33,073 bases of DNA from Chloroflexota bacterium (GTDB lineage Bacteria > Chloroflexota > Anaerolineae > Anaerolineales > Villigracilaceae). The first letter of the stretch is position 1. Every line of letters starts with the position of its first letter. The stretch is taken from positions 1 through 33,073 of the forward strand of contig JACQYE010000089.1 in assembly GCA_016208355.1 (NCBI GenBank), given 5' to 3'. The notes beneath the pieces were generated by a model. It saw only the letters and a program-made list of their open reading frames with translations. It searched no databases and was not told the origin of the DNA. Below are positions 1-7,297 of the stretch, in pieces. The position numbers were made by a program, and so were the translations under genes.

Positions 1-1
1 C

Positions 2-382
2 GTTCAGGACGCGATGAACCGCCAGATGACCGCCGAGCGCGTCCGCCGCGCCGTGGTGACTGAGTCCACCGGTACGCGCGAGGCCGCCATCAACGTGGCC
101 GAAGGTGAGAAGCAGGCCGCCATTCTCAAGGCCGAAGGCCAGAAGCAGGCCGCCATCCTGGAAGCCGAGGGCCTGAAATCAGCCCAGGTGCTGAAAGCCG
201 AAGGTTTCTCGGTGGCCCTGGAAAAGATCTTTGCTTCTGCCAAGACCATTGACCAGAAGACCATGACCCTGCAATACTTCGAGACCCTCAAGTCGCTGGG
301 CACAGGCGCTTCCACCAAGTTCATCTTCCCGATGGAATTCACCAGCATGATCGAGAACTTCGTCAAGGGGAAGGAAAAGTAA
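2..382 (+). CDS. SPFH/band 7 (stomatin/prohibitin-like) protein, C-terminal part
   Basis: The reading frame is open from the window edge, so the N-terminal SPFH domain lies outside; the ATG at 14 is internal. What is visible is the typical C-terminal region: a charged helical stretch with repeated AEGxKQAAI units (about residues 30-65 of the fragment), predicted to form a coiled coil, followed by a short hydrophobic tail segment (FIFPMEF) and a basic end. Family members such as QmcA/HflC-like proteins are membrane-anchored, form large oligomers and organise membrane microdomains or regulate proteases. The gene ends about 30 nt before a strong hairpin terminator, so it closes its transcript. 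The family call rests on the AEG repeats; the subfamily cannot be decided from the fragment. Confidence 0.85.
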   Translation, partial: VQDAMNRQMTAERVRRAVVTESTGTREAAINVAEGEKQAAILKAEGQKQAAILEAEGLKSAQVLKAEGFSVALEKIFASAKTIDQKTMTLQYFETLKSLGTGASTKFIFPMEFTSMIENFVKGKEK

Positions 383-414
383 GCAGCCAAAAGCACCAAG
401 GAAAGAGTAAAATA

Positions 415-446
415 GAAACCTCCCGGTAATACGGGAGGTTTCTTCA
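415..446 (+). terminator. Rho-independent terminator after SPFH gene
   Basis: The 11-bp stem GAAACCTCCCG / CGGGAGGTTTC has a 6-nt loop and is followed by TTC-rich sequence. It lies 33 nt after the stop codon of the SPFH gene and before the next start. Confidence 0.8.
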
Positions 447-475
447 TCCACATTGCTTCTGATCCTTCTTCCTTT

Positions 476-925
476 ATGGAAATCCTCCCTACCACCCTGC
501 GCGACTTCGCCGCGCTGCGCCGCATCGAACATGCGTGTTTTCCGAAAGACGCCTGGCCGTTGCTGGACCTGCTGGCTGTGCTCACCTTCCCGGATGTGAT
601 CCGGCTCAAGGCGGTTGTGGACGGGCAGATGGTCGGCTTCATCGCCGGGGACCTGCGCCGCACCGAAGGCCTGGGGTGGATCGCCACCATCGGCGTCCTG
701 CCGGAATACCGCCGCCAGGGCATCGCCCGCGCCCTCCTGCTCGAATGCGAACGCCAGATGAACACTTCCCGCTTCCGCCTGTGTGTGCGGATGGAAAACA
801 CCGAAGCAATCCGCCTTTACGAGGAGGAAGGATACGGGCGCACTGACACCTGGAAAAAATACTACAACGATGGCGGCGACGCGCTGGTGATGGAGAAATA
901 CAATCCTGCTGGAGACTACGTGTGA
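476..925 (+). CDS. GNAT family N-acetyltransferase (RimI-like)
   Basis: The 149-residue protein has one GNAT domain, the usual length for RimI-type enzymes. Motif A, which binds acetyl-CoA pyrophosphate, is clear: IGVLPEYRRQGIARALL, with the R/Q-x-x-G-x-A loop. It is followed by a motif B-like stretch (NTEAIRLYEEEGY) in which an Asn and a Tyr are placed as in RimI relatives. Family members transfer acetyl groups from acetyl-CoA to protein N-termini, amino acids or antibiotics; the substrate cannot be told here. No Shine-Dalgarno sequence precedes the ATG. The gene stands alone between a terminator and the broken rnd copy. Confidence 0.85.
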   Translation: MEILPTTLRDFAALRRIEHACFPKDAWPLLDLLAVLTFPDVIRLKAVVDGQMVGFIAGDLRRTEGLGWIATIGVLPEYRRQGIARALLLECERQMNTSRFRLCVRMENTEAIRLYEEEGYGRTDTWKKYYNDGGDALVMEKYNPAGDYV

Positions 926-967
926 CCGTATCCGGTACGCCTCCACGCCCGGCAGCCAACGATGGAC

Positions 968-973
968 TATAAT
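968..973 (+). promoter_or_regulatory. -10 box of the 5' rnd fragment (leaderless type)
   Basis: TATAAT ends exactly 6 nt before the ATG at 980 and there is no ribosome-binding site. Transcription would begin at or next to the A of the start codon. The same spacing occurs before the intact rnd at 2940. Confidence 0.6.
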
Positions 974-979
974 CGAGAC

Positions 980-1115
980 ATGCCTCCCCTTCTCCCTCCG
1001 CCCGTCTGGATAGACCGGCCGGAAGCCCTCCAACGCCTCGCCCGGAAACTGCTCGACCAGCCGCGCCTGGCGGTGGATACCGAGTCCAACTCCCTGCACG
1101 CCTACCACGAGCAAG
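980..1115 (+). pseudogene. rnd: 5' fragment of a second RNase D gene (first 45 codons)
   Basis: Codons 1-45 encode an RNase D N-terminus that differs from the intact copy at 2940 by only four residues and includes the exonuclease I signature DTE. Homology stops abruptly after codon 45 (HEQ). The frame then runs on into unrelated translation of the adjacent membrane-protein sequence to 1624, so no functional nuclease can be made: the other DEDD catalytic residues and the HRDC domain are missing. The ORF-track start at 962 lies upstream of the -10 box; ATG 980 is preferred because it aligns with the start of the intact copy. Confidence 0.8.
980..1115 (+). repeat. Direct repeat, copy 1 (rnd 5' end)
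   Basis: This 136-nt block matches 2940-3075. By hand alignment there are nine mismatches in the first ~67 nt and none in the last ~69 nt, so divergence is very uneven. It ends exactly where the membrane-protein sequence begins. Confidence 0.9.
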
Positions 1116-1130
1116 ATTGGCGCAATCATT

Positions 1131-2879
1131 TTGCCGGCCGGGGTGGCGGCAATTTATGTGGTCTTCAAGAACAGAATTTCCCCATCCCCCCGCAACCGCC
1201 TGCAAAAAACGTGGATGTTCCGCTTCCTGGTGCTCGTGATCGCCGGAACAGCCGCGATCTATGCCTTCCTTTGGTTTGCCGCGATCACATCCCCCGATCT
1301 CTCTTGGGATGGGAATGCTTATCACATCCCGCCCATTTCCATGTGGGCGGCGCATGGGCATGTCTATTGGATAGAGACCCCATACCTCGAGGCCATTATC
1401 AACGGCTACCCCAAAGGCGCGGAAGTAGTGGCGTATGCAATGACAATGGCCTTTGGCAATTCGGTGGTCAATGCTGTCAATCTTGTCTTCCTGCCCCTGG
1501 GCGTGCTGGGCATAGCCAGCCTTGCCTGTTCGCTGAAAGTACATCCCGTCCTGGCATTGAGCGCCGGGGCGCTCTATTTGCTCACGCCGGTCAATATCAA
1601 TCAATCGATAACCACCTATGTTGATTCGGCCTTTGCCTCCAGCATCATTGCCTTAACCGCCATCTGGTTCGACGCCGTGCAGGCCGGCCGCATAAGAAAA
1701 TGGTATGGCGCGCTCATCCTCGGCTTGTCCATTGGACTGGCGCTCAGCCTCAAAAGTTCTGGCGGCGCCGTTTGCGGCATTGCGTTAATCATCTTATTCG
1801 CTGTTTGGGGGAAGGATTTGATCCAAAAGAAACCCGTTCCTCAATCCGCTGAAAACAAACCAGAAAATACGAACGGCTGGAGAAGACTTGTGCTCTCCTT
1901 CCTCCTCGCCGGAGTCGCCGCCGCAATCGGAGGCGGTTACTGGTACATCAGGAACTACCTGATCGCAGGTTCGCCGCTCTATCCGGTTGGGGTGAGCATT
2001 CTCGGCCGCACGATCTTCCCAGGCGCATCCGTGGCAGAGGCCATCAGCCAGGCGTCGAATACGCCGGCAGAGATAGCCAGCCTCCCAGCGGTTGGCAGGG
2101 TGCTGTACACCTGGCTGCAGGGACTTGGAAAATGGCCGCTGTCCATCAAAGGATACGATACCCGAACCGCCGGGTTGGGTTTTCTCTGGATCGCCGGCTG
2201 TGTTCCCTCGACCCTGATCTTCTTGATCAGCCATCTCAGGAAACGGATGCTCGCCTCGACCAGTTACCTGGCATTATTCTGCCTCATCCTGCCGGCTTTC
2301 CTGTTGACACCCATGGACTGGTGGGCGCGCTACACACTGTGGATCTACGCCCTCGGCTTGCCCGCCTTTGCCTGGGCTGTGCAAGAATTCATGGTTAACC
2401 GCGCCAACCGGCAGCCGGGTACACTCCTGACCCGGTTCTGGCTGGCGACCTGCATCCTGCTGGCTGGCTTTGAAGGGCTTTACTGCGCCATGGACGTCTT
2501 TGCCCTGGCCACCCCCGGCTCCGTCAGCAGTTCTCCTCAAGCCATCCTCAGCCCCGAAACATGGACCTGGCCGACCTTCTACCTCTTCCCCGACATGAAC
2601 GGCACCGCCCTCGAAGATGTGCTCACGCCCGGCCAGGTCATCGCCATCGGCCCCCACGGCGACAGCTACTTTTGGCGCTATGCCGGATTGATCGGCCAAC
2701 GCTCGCAGGCGGTCGGCAAACGGGAACTTGTGTTCATCAAAGAAAATGAACGCCTCGAAGCTATCCATTCGCGCCACGTCGAATACATTGTCTGGGATGC
2801 GTCCATTCCCCTGCCCCAATCCCTGGCTGCCCTGCCCCAGGAAGAAGCGGCGGGATTCATTGTTCTGAAATTCCCATAA
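1131..2879 (+). CDS. Polytopic membrane protein, GT-C glycosyltransferase-like, N-terminally truncated
   Basis: The 582-residue protein has about ten hydrophobic segments and an extracytoplasmic loop near residue 55 (SWDGNAYHIP, then NGYPKGAEVVAYA), resembling the acidic first loop of GT-C lipid-dependent glycosyltransferases. Those enzymes move sugars from polyprenyl-phosphate carriers onto outer substrates. The TTG at 1131 is only the first permitted start. The same frame is open back to about 1116 and encodes more hydrophobic residues (IGAII), so the frame begins inside a transmembrane helix immediately after the rnd repeat. The true N-terminus is therefore missing and no promoter or ribosome site belongs to it. 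The C-terminal ~150 residues are soluble. The specific substrate is unknown, and the family assignment rests on general architecture only. Confidence 0.6.
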   Translation: MPAGVAAIYVVFKNRISPSPRNRLQKTWMFRFLVLVIAGTAAIYAFLWFAAITSPDLSWDGNAYHIPPISMWAAHGHVYWIETPYLEAIINGYPKGAEVVAYAMTMAFGNSVVNAVNLVFLPLGVLGIASLACSLKVHPVLALSAGALYLLTPVNINQSITTYVDSAFASSIIALTAIWFDAVQAGRIRKWYGALILGLSIGLALSLKSSGGAVCGIALIILFAVWGKDLIQKKPVPQSAENKPENTNGWRRLVLSFLLAGVAAAIGGGYWYIRNYLIAGSPLYPVGVSILGRTIFPGASVAEAISQASNTPAEIASLPAVGRVLYTWLQGLGKWPLSIKGYDTRTAGLGFLWIAGCVPSTLIFLISHLRKRMLASTSYLALFCLILPAFLLTPMDWWARYTLWIYALGLPAFAWAVQEFMVNRANRQPGTLLTRFWLATCILLAGFEGLYCAMDVFALATPGSVSSSPQAILSPETWTWPTFYLFPDMNGTALEDVLTPGQVIAIGPHGDSYFWRYAGLIGQRSQAVGKRELVFIKENERLEAIHSRHVEYIVWDASIPLPQSLAALPQEEAAGFIVLKFP

Positions 2880-2927
2880 TACCCGCGCCGGTTGAAAAAA
2901 ATCACCCGGCGAAAATGCCGATAGGCG

Positions 2928-2933
2928 TATAAT
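2928..2933 (+). promoter_or_regulatory. -10 box of rnd (leaderless type)
   Basis: TATAAT lies 6 nt upstream of the rnd ATG with no Shine-Dalgarno sequence between. A TTGAAA at 2892 is 30 nt away, too far for a -35 element. Confidence 0.65.
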
Positions 2934-2939
2934 CACCCC

Positions 2940-3075
2940 ATGCCGCCCCTCCTCCCGCCGCCCGTCTGGATAGACCAGCCCGCAGACCTCCAACGCCTCG
3001 CCCGAGAACTGCTCGACCAGCCGCGCCTGGCGGTGGATACCGAGTCCAACTCCCTGCACGCCTACCACGAGCAAG
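2940..3075 (+). repeat. Direct repeat, copy 2 (rnd 5' end)
   Basis: This is the partner of 980-1115. Here it forms the authentic 5' end of intact rnd. Confidence 0.9.
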
Positions 3076-4055
3076 TCTGCCTCATCCAATTCTCCACCCC
3101 AGAAACCGATTACCTGCTCGACCCGCTCGACCTCGCCGATCTCTCCCTGCTGGCCCCCTTGTTCGCCAACCCCAAAATCGAAAAAGTTTTTCACGCCGTC
3201 GAATACGACATCATTTGCCTGAAGCGCGATTTCGGCTTCGAGGTCGTCAACATCTTCGACACGATGCAGAGCGCCCGCATCCTCGGCTACCCCCAGGTCG
3301 GCCTGGATGCCTTGCTCGGTCTGAAATTCAACCTTCAAGTGGACAAGCGTTACCAGAAAGCCGACTGGGCGTACCGTCCACTCACGCCGGAGATGTTGAA
3401 CTACGCCCGCCTCGATACGCATTACCTGCTGCCCCTGCGCGACATCCTGCAGGCCGAACTGGAAGCCGCCGGTCGCTGGGACCTGGCGCGCGAAGAATTC
3501 GTCCGTATGGCAAAATTGAACGGGAACGGAAAAGCCGAAGTCCCCTCCTGGCAGCGGGTGACCGGAGCGCACAAACTGGCTGCTGACCAGTTGGCCGTCC
3601 TCAAGGAACTGTGCGCCTGGCGTGACCAGACCGCCGAACATCTGGCGCGGCCGACCTTCAAAGTCGTGGATGACAGGCGGCTGGCCGCGATTGCCGCCGC
3701 CAAACCGGAACGGCCAGACGAATTCAAAGATATTCTCACTGATTACCAGCGCAGGCGGTTCGGGACTGAGATCCTGCGCGCCGTTAGACGCGGCCTGGAA
3801 TCCCCGCCGATTTCCCGACCGCGGCCAGTGCGGCCGAAGCAGGCTTACATTGACCGGGCGAACGCCCTCGGCCAGTGGCGCAAACAACTTGGGCAGAAAC
3901 TCCACATGGAATCCGACATCATCCTGCCCAAAGCCTGGATGCAGGCCATCGCCGAACAAAACCCGCGCACCCGCGAGGAACTGGCTGCCCTGATGCCCGA
4001 GTCGCCGTGGCGGCTGGAAAACTTCGGCGAGGAAATCCTGAAAGCAATTCTGTAG
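2940..4055 (+). CDS. rnd: Ribonuclease D (DEDD exonuclease with HRDC domain)
   Basis: The 371-residue length is normal for RNase D. The 3'-5' exonuclease domain (about residues 10-190) carries the DEDDy residues: D33 and E35 in AVDTES, Asp in FHAVEYD, and the YARLDTHY motif. An HRDC nucleic-acid-binding domain follows at about residues 205-290 (LKELCAWRDQTAEHLARPTF). The family trims the 3' ends of tRNA precursors and other structured RNAs in the cytoplasm. The next gene starts 21 nt downstream and encodes another RNA-processing nuclease, so co-transcription is likely. The first 45 codons are duplicated at 980. Confidence 0.93.
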   Translation: MPPLLPPPVWIDQPADLQRLARELLDQPRLAVDTESNSLHAYHEQVCLIQFSTPETDYLLDPLDLADLSLLAPLFANPKIEKVFHAVEYDIICLKRDFGFEVVNIFDTMQSARILGYPQVGLDALLGLKFNLQVDKRYQKADWAYRPLTPEMLNYARLDTHYLLPLRDILQAELEAAGRWDLAREEFVRMAKLNGNGKAEVPSWQRVTGAHKLAADQLAVLKELCAWRDQTAEHLARPTFKVVDDRRLAAIAAAKPERPDEFKDILTDYQRRRFGTEILRAVRRGLESPPISRPRPVRPKQAYIDRANALGQWRKQLGQKLHMESDIILPKAWMQAIAEQNPRTREELAALMPESPWRLENFGEEILKAIL

Positions 4056-4076
4056 CGTCAATTCTTAGGAGTAAAG

Positions 4077-5468
4077 ATGCGTATCACCTTCAATGGCGCT
4101 GCCCGCACCGTCACCGGTTCGCAATATCTATTGGAAGCCAATGGGTCAAAAGTGCTGCTCGAATGCGGCTTGTTCCAGGGTCGCCGGTCGGATACCTACG
4201 AGCGCAATCGCTCTTTCAATTTCGATCCAAGCCAGGTGAACGCCGTCCTGCTCTCTCATGCCCACATTGACCACAGCGGCAACCTGCCCAATCTCGTCAA
4301 ACAGGGATATGAGGGGCCCATATATGCCACCCGCGCTACGGCCAGCCTGGCCGAAGTGATGCTACTGGATTCGGGGCATATCCAGGAAGCGGATATCCTT
4401 TTCATCAACAAGCGCCGCTTACGGCGCGGCCTTCCACCCGCCGAGCCGCTTTACACCCAGGAAGACGCCGCCAAAGTGGCCCCGCTCCTGCGCCCGACCG
4501 ACTACGACAAACCGTTCGAGGCTGCACCCGGGGTGAAGGTGGAGTTCGTCGAGGCCGGGCACATCCTCGGCTCCGCCGCGCTCAGGCTCGAAGTCCAGGA
4601 AGGGAGCCGCAGGACCCGCCTGTGGTTCTCCGGCGACATTGGCCGCCCCGGGCTGCCTATTGTCCGCGACCCGGTCCTCCCGTCTGACGTTGATTACGTC
4701 ATGATGGAATGCACCTACGGAGATAAACAGCATAATGACCCCGAACTTGCTCACCGCGAGTTCGCCGATGTCGTACGCCGGACGGTGAGGCGGGGCGGTA
4801 AAGTCATCGTCCCGGCCTTTGCGGTCGGCCGCACGCAGGAGCTGGTCTACAGCCTGCACCTGCTGATTGCCTCCGGGGAGATGCCGCCCATTCCCGTCTA
4901 CGTGGACAGCCCGCTGGCCGTGAACGCGACCCGGGTGTTCGAGCAGCACCCGGAATGTTACGACGAGCAAACGTTGAAATTCATCCGCCTGGGAAAACAC
5001 CCGGCTCTGCAATTCGGAGGGCTGCATTACGTCCGGGATGTGGAAGAATCCAAGGCGTTGAACGAAAGAAAAGAACCGATGGTAATCATCTCGGCCTCGG
5101 GCATGGCTGAAACCGGGCGCATTTTGCATCATCTCAAGAACAACATCGAAGACCCGAACAATACCATCCTGATCGTCTCCTGGCAGGCACCCGACACCCT
5201 AGGCCGCCGCCTGGCAGAGCGGGCGAAGGTGGTCAAAATCTTCGGAGAGGAATACCCGGTGCGGGCAGAGATCGCGACGATTGGTGGCTTATCTGCGCAT
5301 GCCGGGCAGGATATGCTGGTCAAATATGCGCGCGCCGTCCGTTCCGTGAAAGGCGTGATTCTGGTGCACGGTGAAGAAGACGCCGCCACCGCCCTGCGCG
5401 AGAAACTGGGGTCCGCCGGGATAAAACGCGTCGTTTACCCTGATTTATTCACAAGCATTGAACTATAA
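4077..5468 (+). CDS. Beta-CASP metallo-beta-lactamase ribonuclease
   Basis: The 463-residue protein has the metallo-beta-lactamase core motif HAHIDHSG (H61, H63, D65, H66), a later metal ligand in EAGHILGSA, and SGDIGRP. It also has the beta-CASP insertion with the ISASGMAETGR segment and a C-terminal RMMBL zinc-ligand motif (GGLSAHAGQ). This is the YSH1/CPSF73-like bacterial branch of zinc-dependent nucleases, which cleave RNA endonucleolytically and in some cases exonucleolytically. AGGAG at 4067-4071 fits the ATG at 4077. It sits directly behind rnd, which suggests an RNA turnover pair. The tRNA-Ser promoter lies in its last codons. Confidence 0.92.
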   Translation: MRITFNGAARTVTGSQYLLEANGSKVLLECGLFQGRRSDTYERNRSFNFDPSQVNAVLLSHAHIDHSGNLPNLVKQGYEGPIYATRATASLAEVMLLDSGHIQEADILFINKRRLRRGLPPAEPLYTQEDAAKVAPLLRPTDYDKPFEAAPGVKVEFVEAGHILGSAALRLEVQEGSRRTRLWFSGDIGRPGLPIVRDPVLPSDVDYVMMECTYGDKQHNDPELAHREFADVVRRTVRRGGKVIVPAFAVGRTQELVYSLHLLIASGEMPPIPVYVDSPLAVNATRVFEQHPECYDEQTLKFIRLGKHPALQFGGLHYVRDVEESKALNERKEPMVIISASGMAETGRILHHLKNNIEDPNNTILIVSWQAPDTLGRRLAERAKVVKIFGEEYPVRAEIATIGGLSAHAGQDMLVKYARAVRSVKGVILVHGEEDAATALREKLGSAGIKRVVYPDLFTSIEL

Positions 5469-5476
5469 GGTATAAT
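5448..5476 (+). promoter_or_regulatory. Sigma-70-type promoter of tRNA-Ser
   Basis: TTCACA (5448-5453), a 17-nt spacer and TATAAT (5471-5476) precede the tRNA 5' end by 10 nt. The -35 element lies inside the preceding nuclease gene. Confidence 0.7.
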
Positions 5477-5486
5477 CCCGCCGCTT

Positions 5487-5573
5487 GGAGAGGTGCCAGA
5501 GTGGTTGAATGGGACGGTCTCGAAAACCGTTGTGGCCTTCGGACCACCGTGGGTTCGAATCCCACCCTCTCCG
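5487..5573 (+). tRNA. tRNA-Ser(CGA)
   Basis: The 87-nt cloverleaf has acceptor arms GGAGAGG / CCTCTCC, anticodon stem ACGGT / ACCGT with loop CTCGAAA (anticodon CGA at 5521-5523), and a T arm with GGTTCGAAT. A long variable arm (TTGTGGCCTTCGGACCACC) marks it as class II. It therefore reads UCG serine codons. The discriminator base is G73 and CCA is not encoded, so the end must be added after transcription. Confidence 0.95.
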
Positions 5574-5580
5574 CCTTATT

Positions 5581-5602
5581 GGGGCGACCCTATGGTCGCC
5601 CC
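5581..5602 (+). terminator. Hairpin after tRNA-Ser
   Basis: A perfect 9-bp stem GGGGCGACC / GGTCGCCCC has a CTAT loop and starts 7 nt after the tRNA. There is no U-tract, so it may be a processing or termination structure or a dispersed palindromic repeat. Confidence 0.5.
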
Positions 5603-5616
5603 GGTTGCGTTTATGG

Positions 5617-5622
5617 TAAGAT
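5617..5622 (+). promoter_or_regulatory. -10 box of nitrilase-family gene (leaderless type)
   Basis: TAAGAT ends 6 nt before the ATG at 5629. No Shine-Dalgarno sequence is present. Confidence 0.5.
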
Positions 5623-5628
5623 TGATTC

Positions 5629-6477
5629 ATGAAATTGACCCTCGCCCTCGCCCAGATCAACACAAAACTCGGCAATATCGAAGCCAACCTGGAAAAACAC
5701 CTGGCTTGCATCAAGGATGCCAAAGCCTCCGGGGCAGACCTGGTCCTGTTCCCCGAACTCTCGTTGACCGGGTATGTGCTCCAGGACCTCGTACCTGCCG
5801 TCGCCACGCTGACCGAGGCCGATGACCCCGTCTTCCGGCATCTGCTCGAGGCCAGCCGGAGCGTGGACCTGGTGGTCGGTTTCGTGGACGAAGACCCCCG
5901 CCGACGCTTCTACATCGCCTCCGCCTACCTGTCGCAGGGCGAGTTGGTACACATCCATCACAAGGTCTACCTGCCCACCTACGGCCTCTTCGACGAAGGT
6001 CGCTTCTTCGCACCCGGCGGCTCCGTCCAGGCGTTCGACACCCGTTTCGGGCGCCTCGGGATACTCATCTGCGAGGACTTCTGGCATGCCTCCCCGCCCT
6101 ACCTGCTCTGGCAGGATGGCGCTGACCTGCTCCTGTTCTCCTCCGCATCCCCGGGGCGGGGCCTGACCGGGGACTCGAAACTGGACTCCTCGGCCTGGGT
6201 GGAACACATCAACCGCGCCTATGCCAGCCTGTTCACCATCTTTGGCGCGCACGCCAACCGGACCGGGTTCGAGGACGGCCTGAACTTCTGGGGCGGGTCC
6301 ACCGTCTACGACCCGAACGGCAGCCTGCTGGTCCAGGCGCCCTACTTTGAAGAAGCGCTGACCCTGTGCGAGATTGACCTGAACCAACTCCACCGCACAC
6401 GCGCCCGTTTGCCGCTGCTGCGTGACGAGCGGCCCGAACTGGTGGAGCGCGAACTGGGAAGGATTCTCCACAAGTAA
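5629..6477 (+). CDS. Nitrilase-superfamily amidase, probable glutaminase partner of NAD synthetase
   Basis: The 282-residue carbon-nitrogen hydrolase has the full catalytic triad: E43 in FPELSLTGY, K112 in HHKVYLPTYG and C148 in LICEDFWH. In glutamine-dependent NAD synthetases a domain of this kind releases ammonia from glutamine for the synthetase domain. Here the next gene, 48 nt downstream, is a stand-alone NadE, so the two halves appear as separate neighbouring genes. That pairing supports an NAD-biosynthetic role, although other amide substrates are possible. The start is set by the -10 box 6 nt upstream; transcription appears leaderless. Confidence 0.85.
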   Translation: MKLTLALAQINTKLGNIEANLEKHLACIKDAKASGADLVLFPELSLTGYVLQDLVPAVATLTEADDPVFRHLLEASRSVDLVVGFVDEDPRRRFYIASAYLSQGELVHIHHKVYLPTYGLFDEGRFFAPGGSVQAFDTRFGRLGILICEDFWHASPPYLLWQDGADLLLFSSASPGRGLTGDSKLDSSAWVEHINRAYASLFTIFGAHANRTGFEDGLNFWGGSTVYDPNGSLLVQAPYFEEALTLCEIDLNQLHRTRARLPLLRDERPELVERELGRILHK

Positions 6478-6483
6478 CGCTCC

Positions 6484-6503
6484 CGCCGCCGTCCCCGGCG
6501 GCG
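6484..6503 (+). other. GC-rich intergenic hairpin between amidase and nadE
   Basis: CGCCGCC / GGCGGCG with a 6-nt loop lies between the two genes, without a U-tract. It may stabilise the upstream message rather than terminate it. A GGAG sequence for nadE follows at 6516. Confidence 0.4.
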
Positions 6504-6525
6504 TGGACGCTGCCCGGAGCGATAA

Positions 6526-7226
6526 ATGGACATTAACCTTTCCATTGACACCAATCTTGTTCTTAAAATTCTGACTGCTTTCATCCGCTCGGAGATCACC
6601 CGCGTTGGCTATTCGCGCGCAGTGGTGAATCTCTCCGGCGGGTTGGATTCCGCTGTCTCGTGCGTGCTGGCCGTCAAAGCCCTAGGCGCGGAGAATGTAC
6701 TGGCCCTGCGCCTGCCATATAAATCCTCAGCCCAGGATTCGCTCGATGACGCCCAACTGCTGATTGACCAGACCGGCATCCGGTCGCTGACCATCCCCAT
6801 CACAGACATGGTTGACCCACTGATCGCCCGCGAACCGGCTACACCACGCTCTACGGCGACTCGGCCTGTGCCCTAAACCCAATCGGCGACCTCTACAAGA
6901 CCCAGGTGCGGCAACTGGCGCGGGCGCTCGAAATCCCGGAGTCGATCATCACCAAGCCTCCCTCCGCGGACCTATGGGCCGGCCAGACCGACGAGGGCGA
7001 ACTCGGCTTCACGTACGAGGAAGTGGACAAATTGCTCTACCTGCTCGTGGACCAGCGCTTCCGCCCCGAAGAATGTATGGAAGTCGGGTTTGATGAGACC
7101 TTCGTCCGCAAGGTGGTGGAACGCATCCGCAAGAACCAGTTCAAGCGCGTCCTGCCGCCCATCGCCAAACTCTCCAGCCGTACGGTGGGCTACGACTTTC
7201 TGTACTTGCGAGACTGGGGAACGTAA
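6526..7226 (+). pseudogene. nadE: NH3-dependent NAD synthetase, broken by internal deletion and frameshift
   Basis: The N-terminal part (6526 to about 6832) carries the ATP-pyrophosphatase P-loop SGGLDSA (S37-A43) and runs to ITDMVDPLIA. The frame then shifts and reads into a stop at 6876. The C-terminal part resumes in another frame at about 6837 with GYTTLYGDSACALNPIGDLY and continues through the family motifs KTQV, PPSADLW and GQTDE to 7226. Compared with normal NadE (about 270-280 residues), roughly 60 residues are missing at the join, including the segment that usually holds the GTSNxSE nucleotide-binding motif. As written no active enzyme can be made. Since NAD synthesis is essential, an assembly error or another copy elsewhere should be suspected. 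Confidence 0.88.
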
Positions 7227-7248
7227 CCTTCCTGGAAGCATCCCCCGC

Positions 7249-7286
7249 AAAGGTTTGAGGTAGTATTCCATCCTCAAACCTTTTTT
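7249..7286 (+). terminator. Rho-independent terminator after nadE
   Basis: AAAGGTTTGAGG / CCTCAAACCTTT form a 12-bp stem with an 11-nt loop, ending in a run of six T. It separates the NAD genes from the MFS gene. Confidence 0.9.
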
Positions 7287-7297
7287 ATCAGGCTGTC

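Noticed and set aside
2892-2933. TTGAAA at 2892 as -35 for the rnd promoter
   Set aside because: The distance to TATAAT is 30 nt, far outside the usual 16-19 nt.
2274-4061. Long minus-strand ORF (595 aa) opposite rnd
   Set aside because: It lies antisense to rnd and the membrane gene, lacks any recognisable domain and has the composition of a frame shadow in high-GC sequence.
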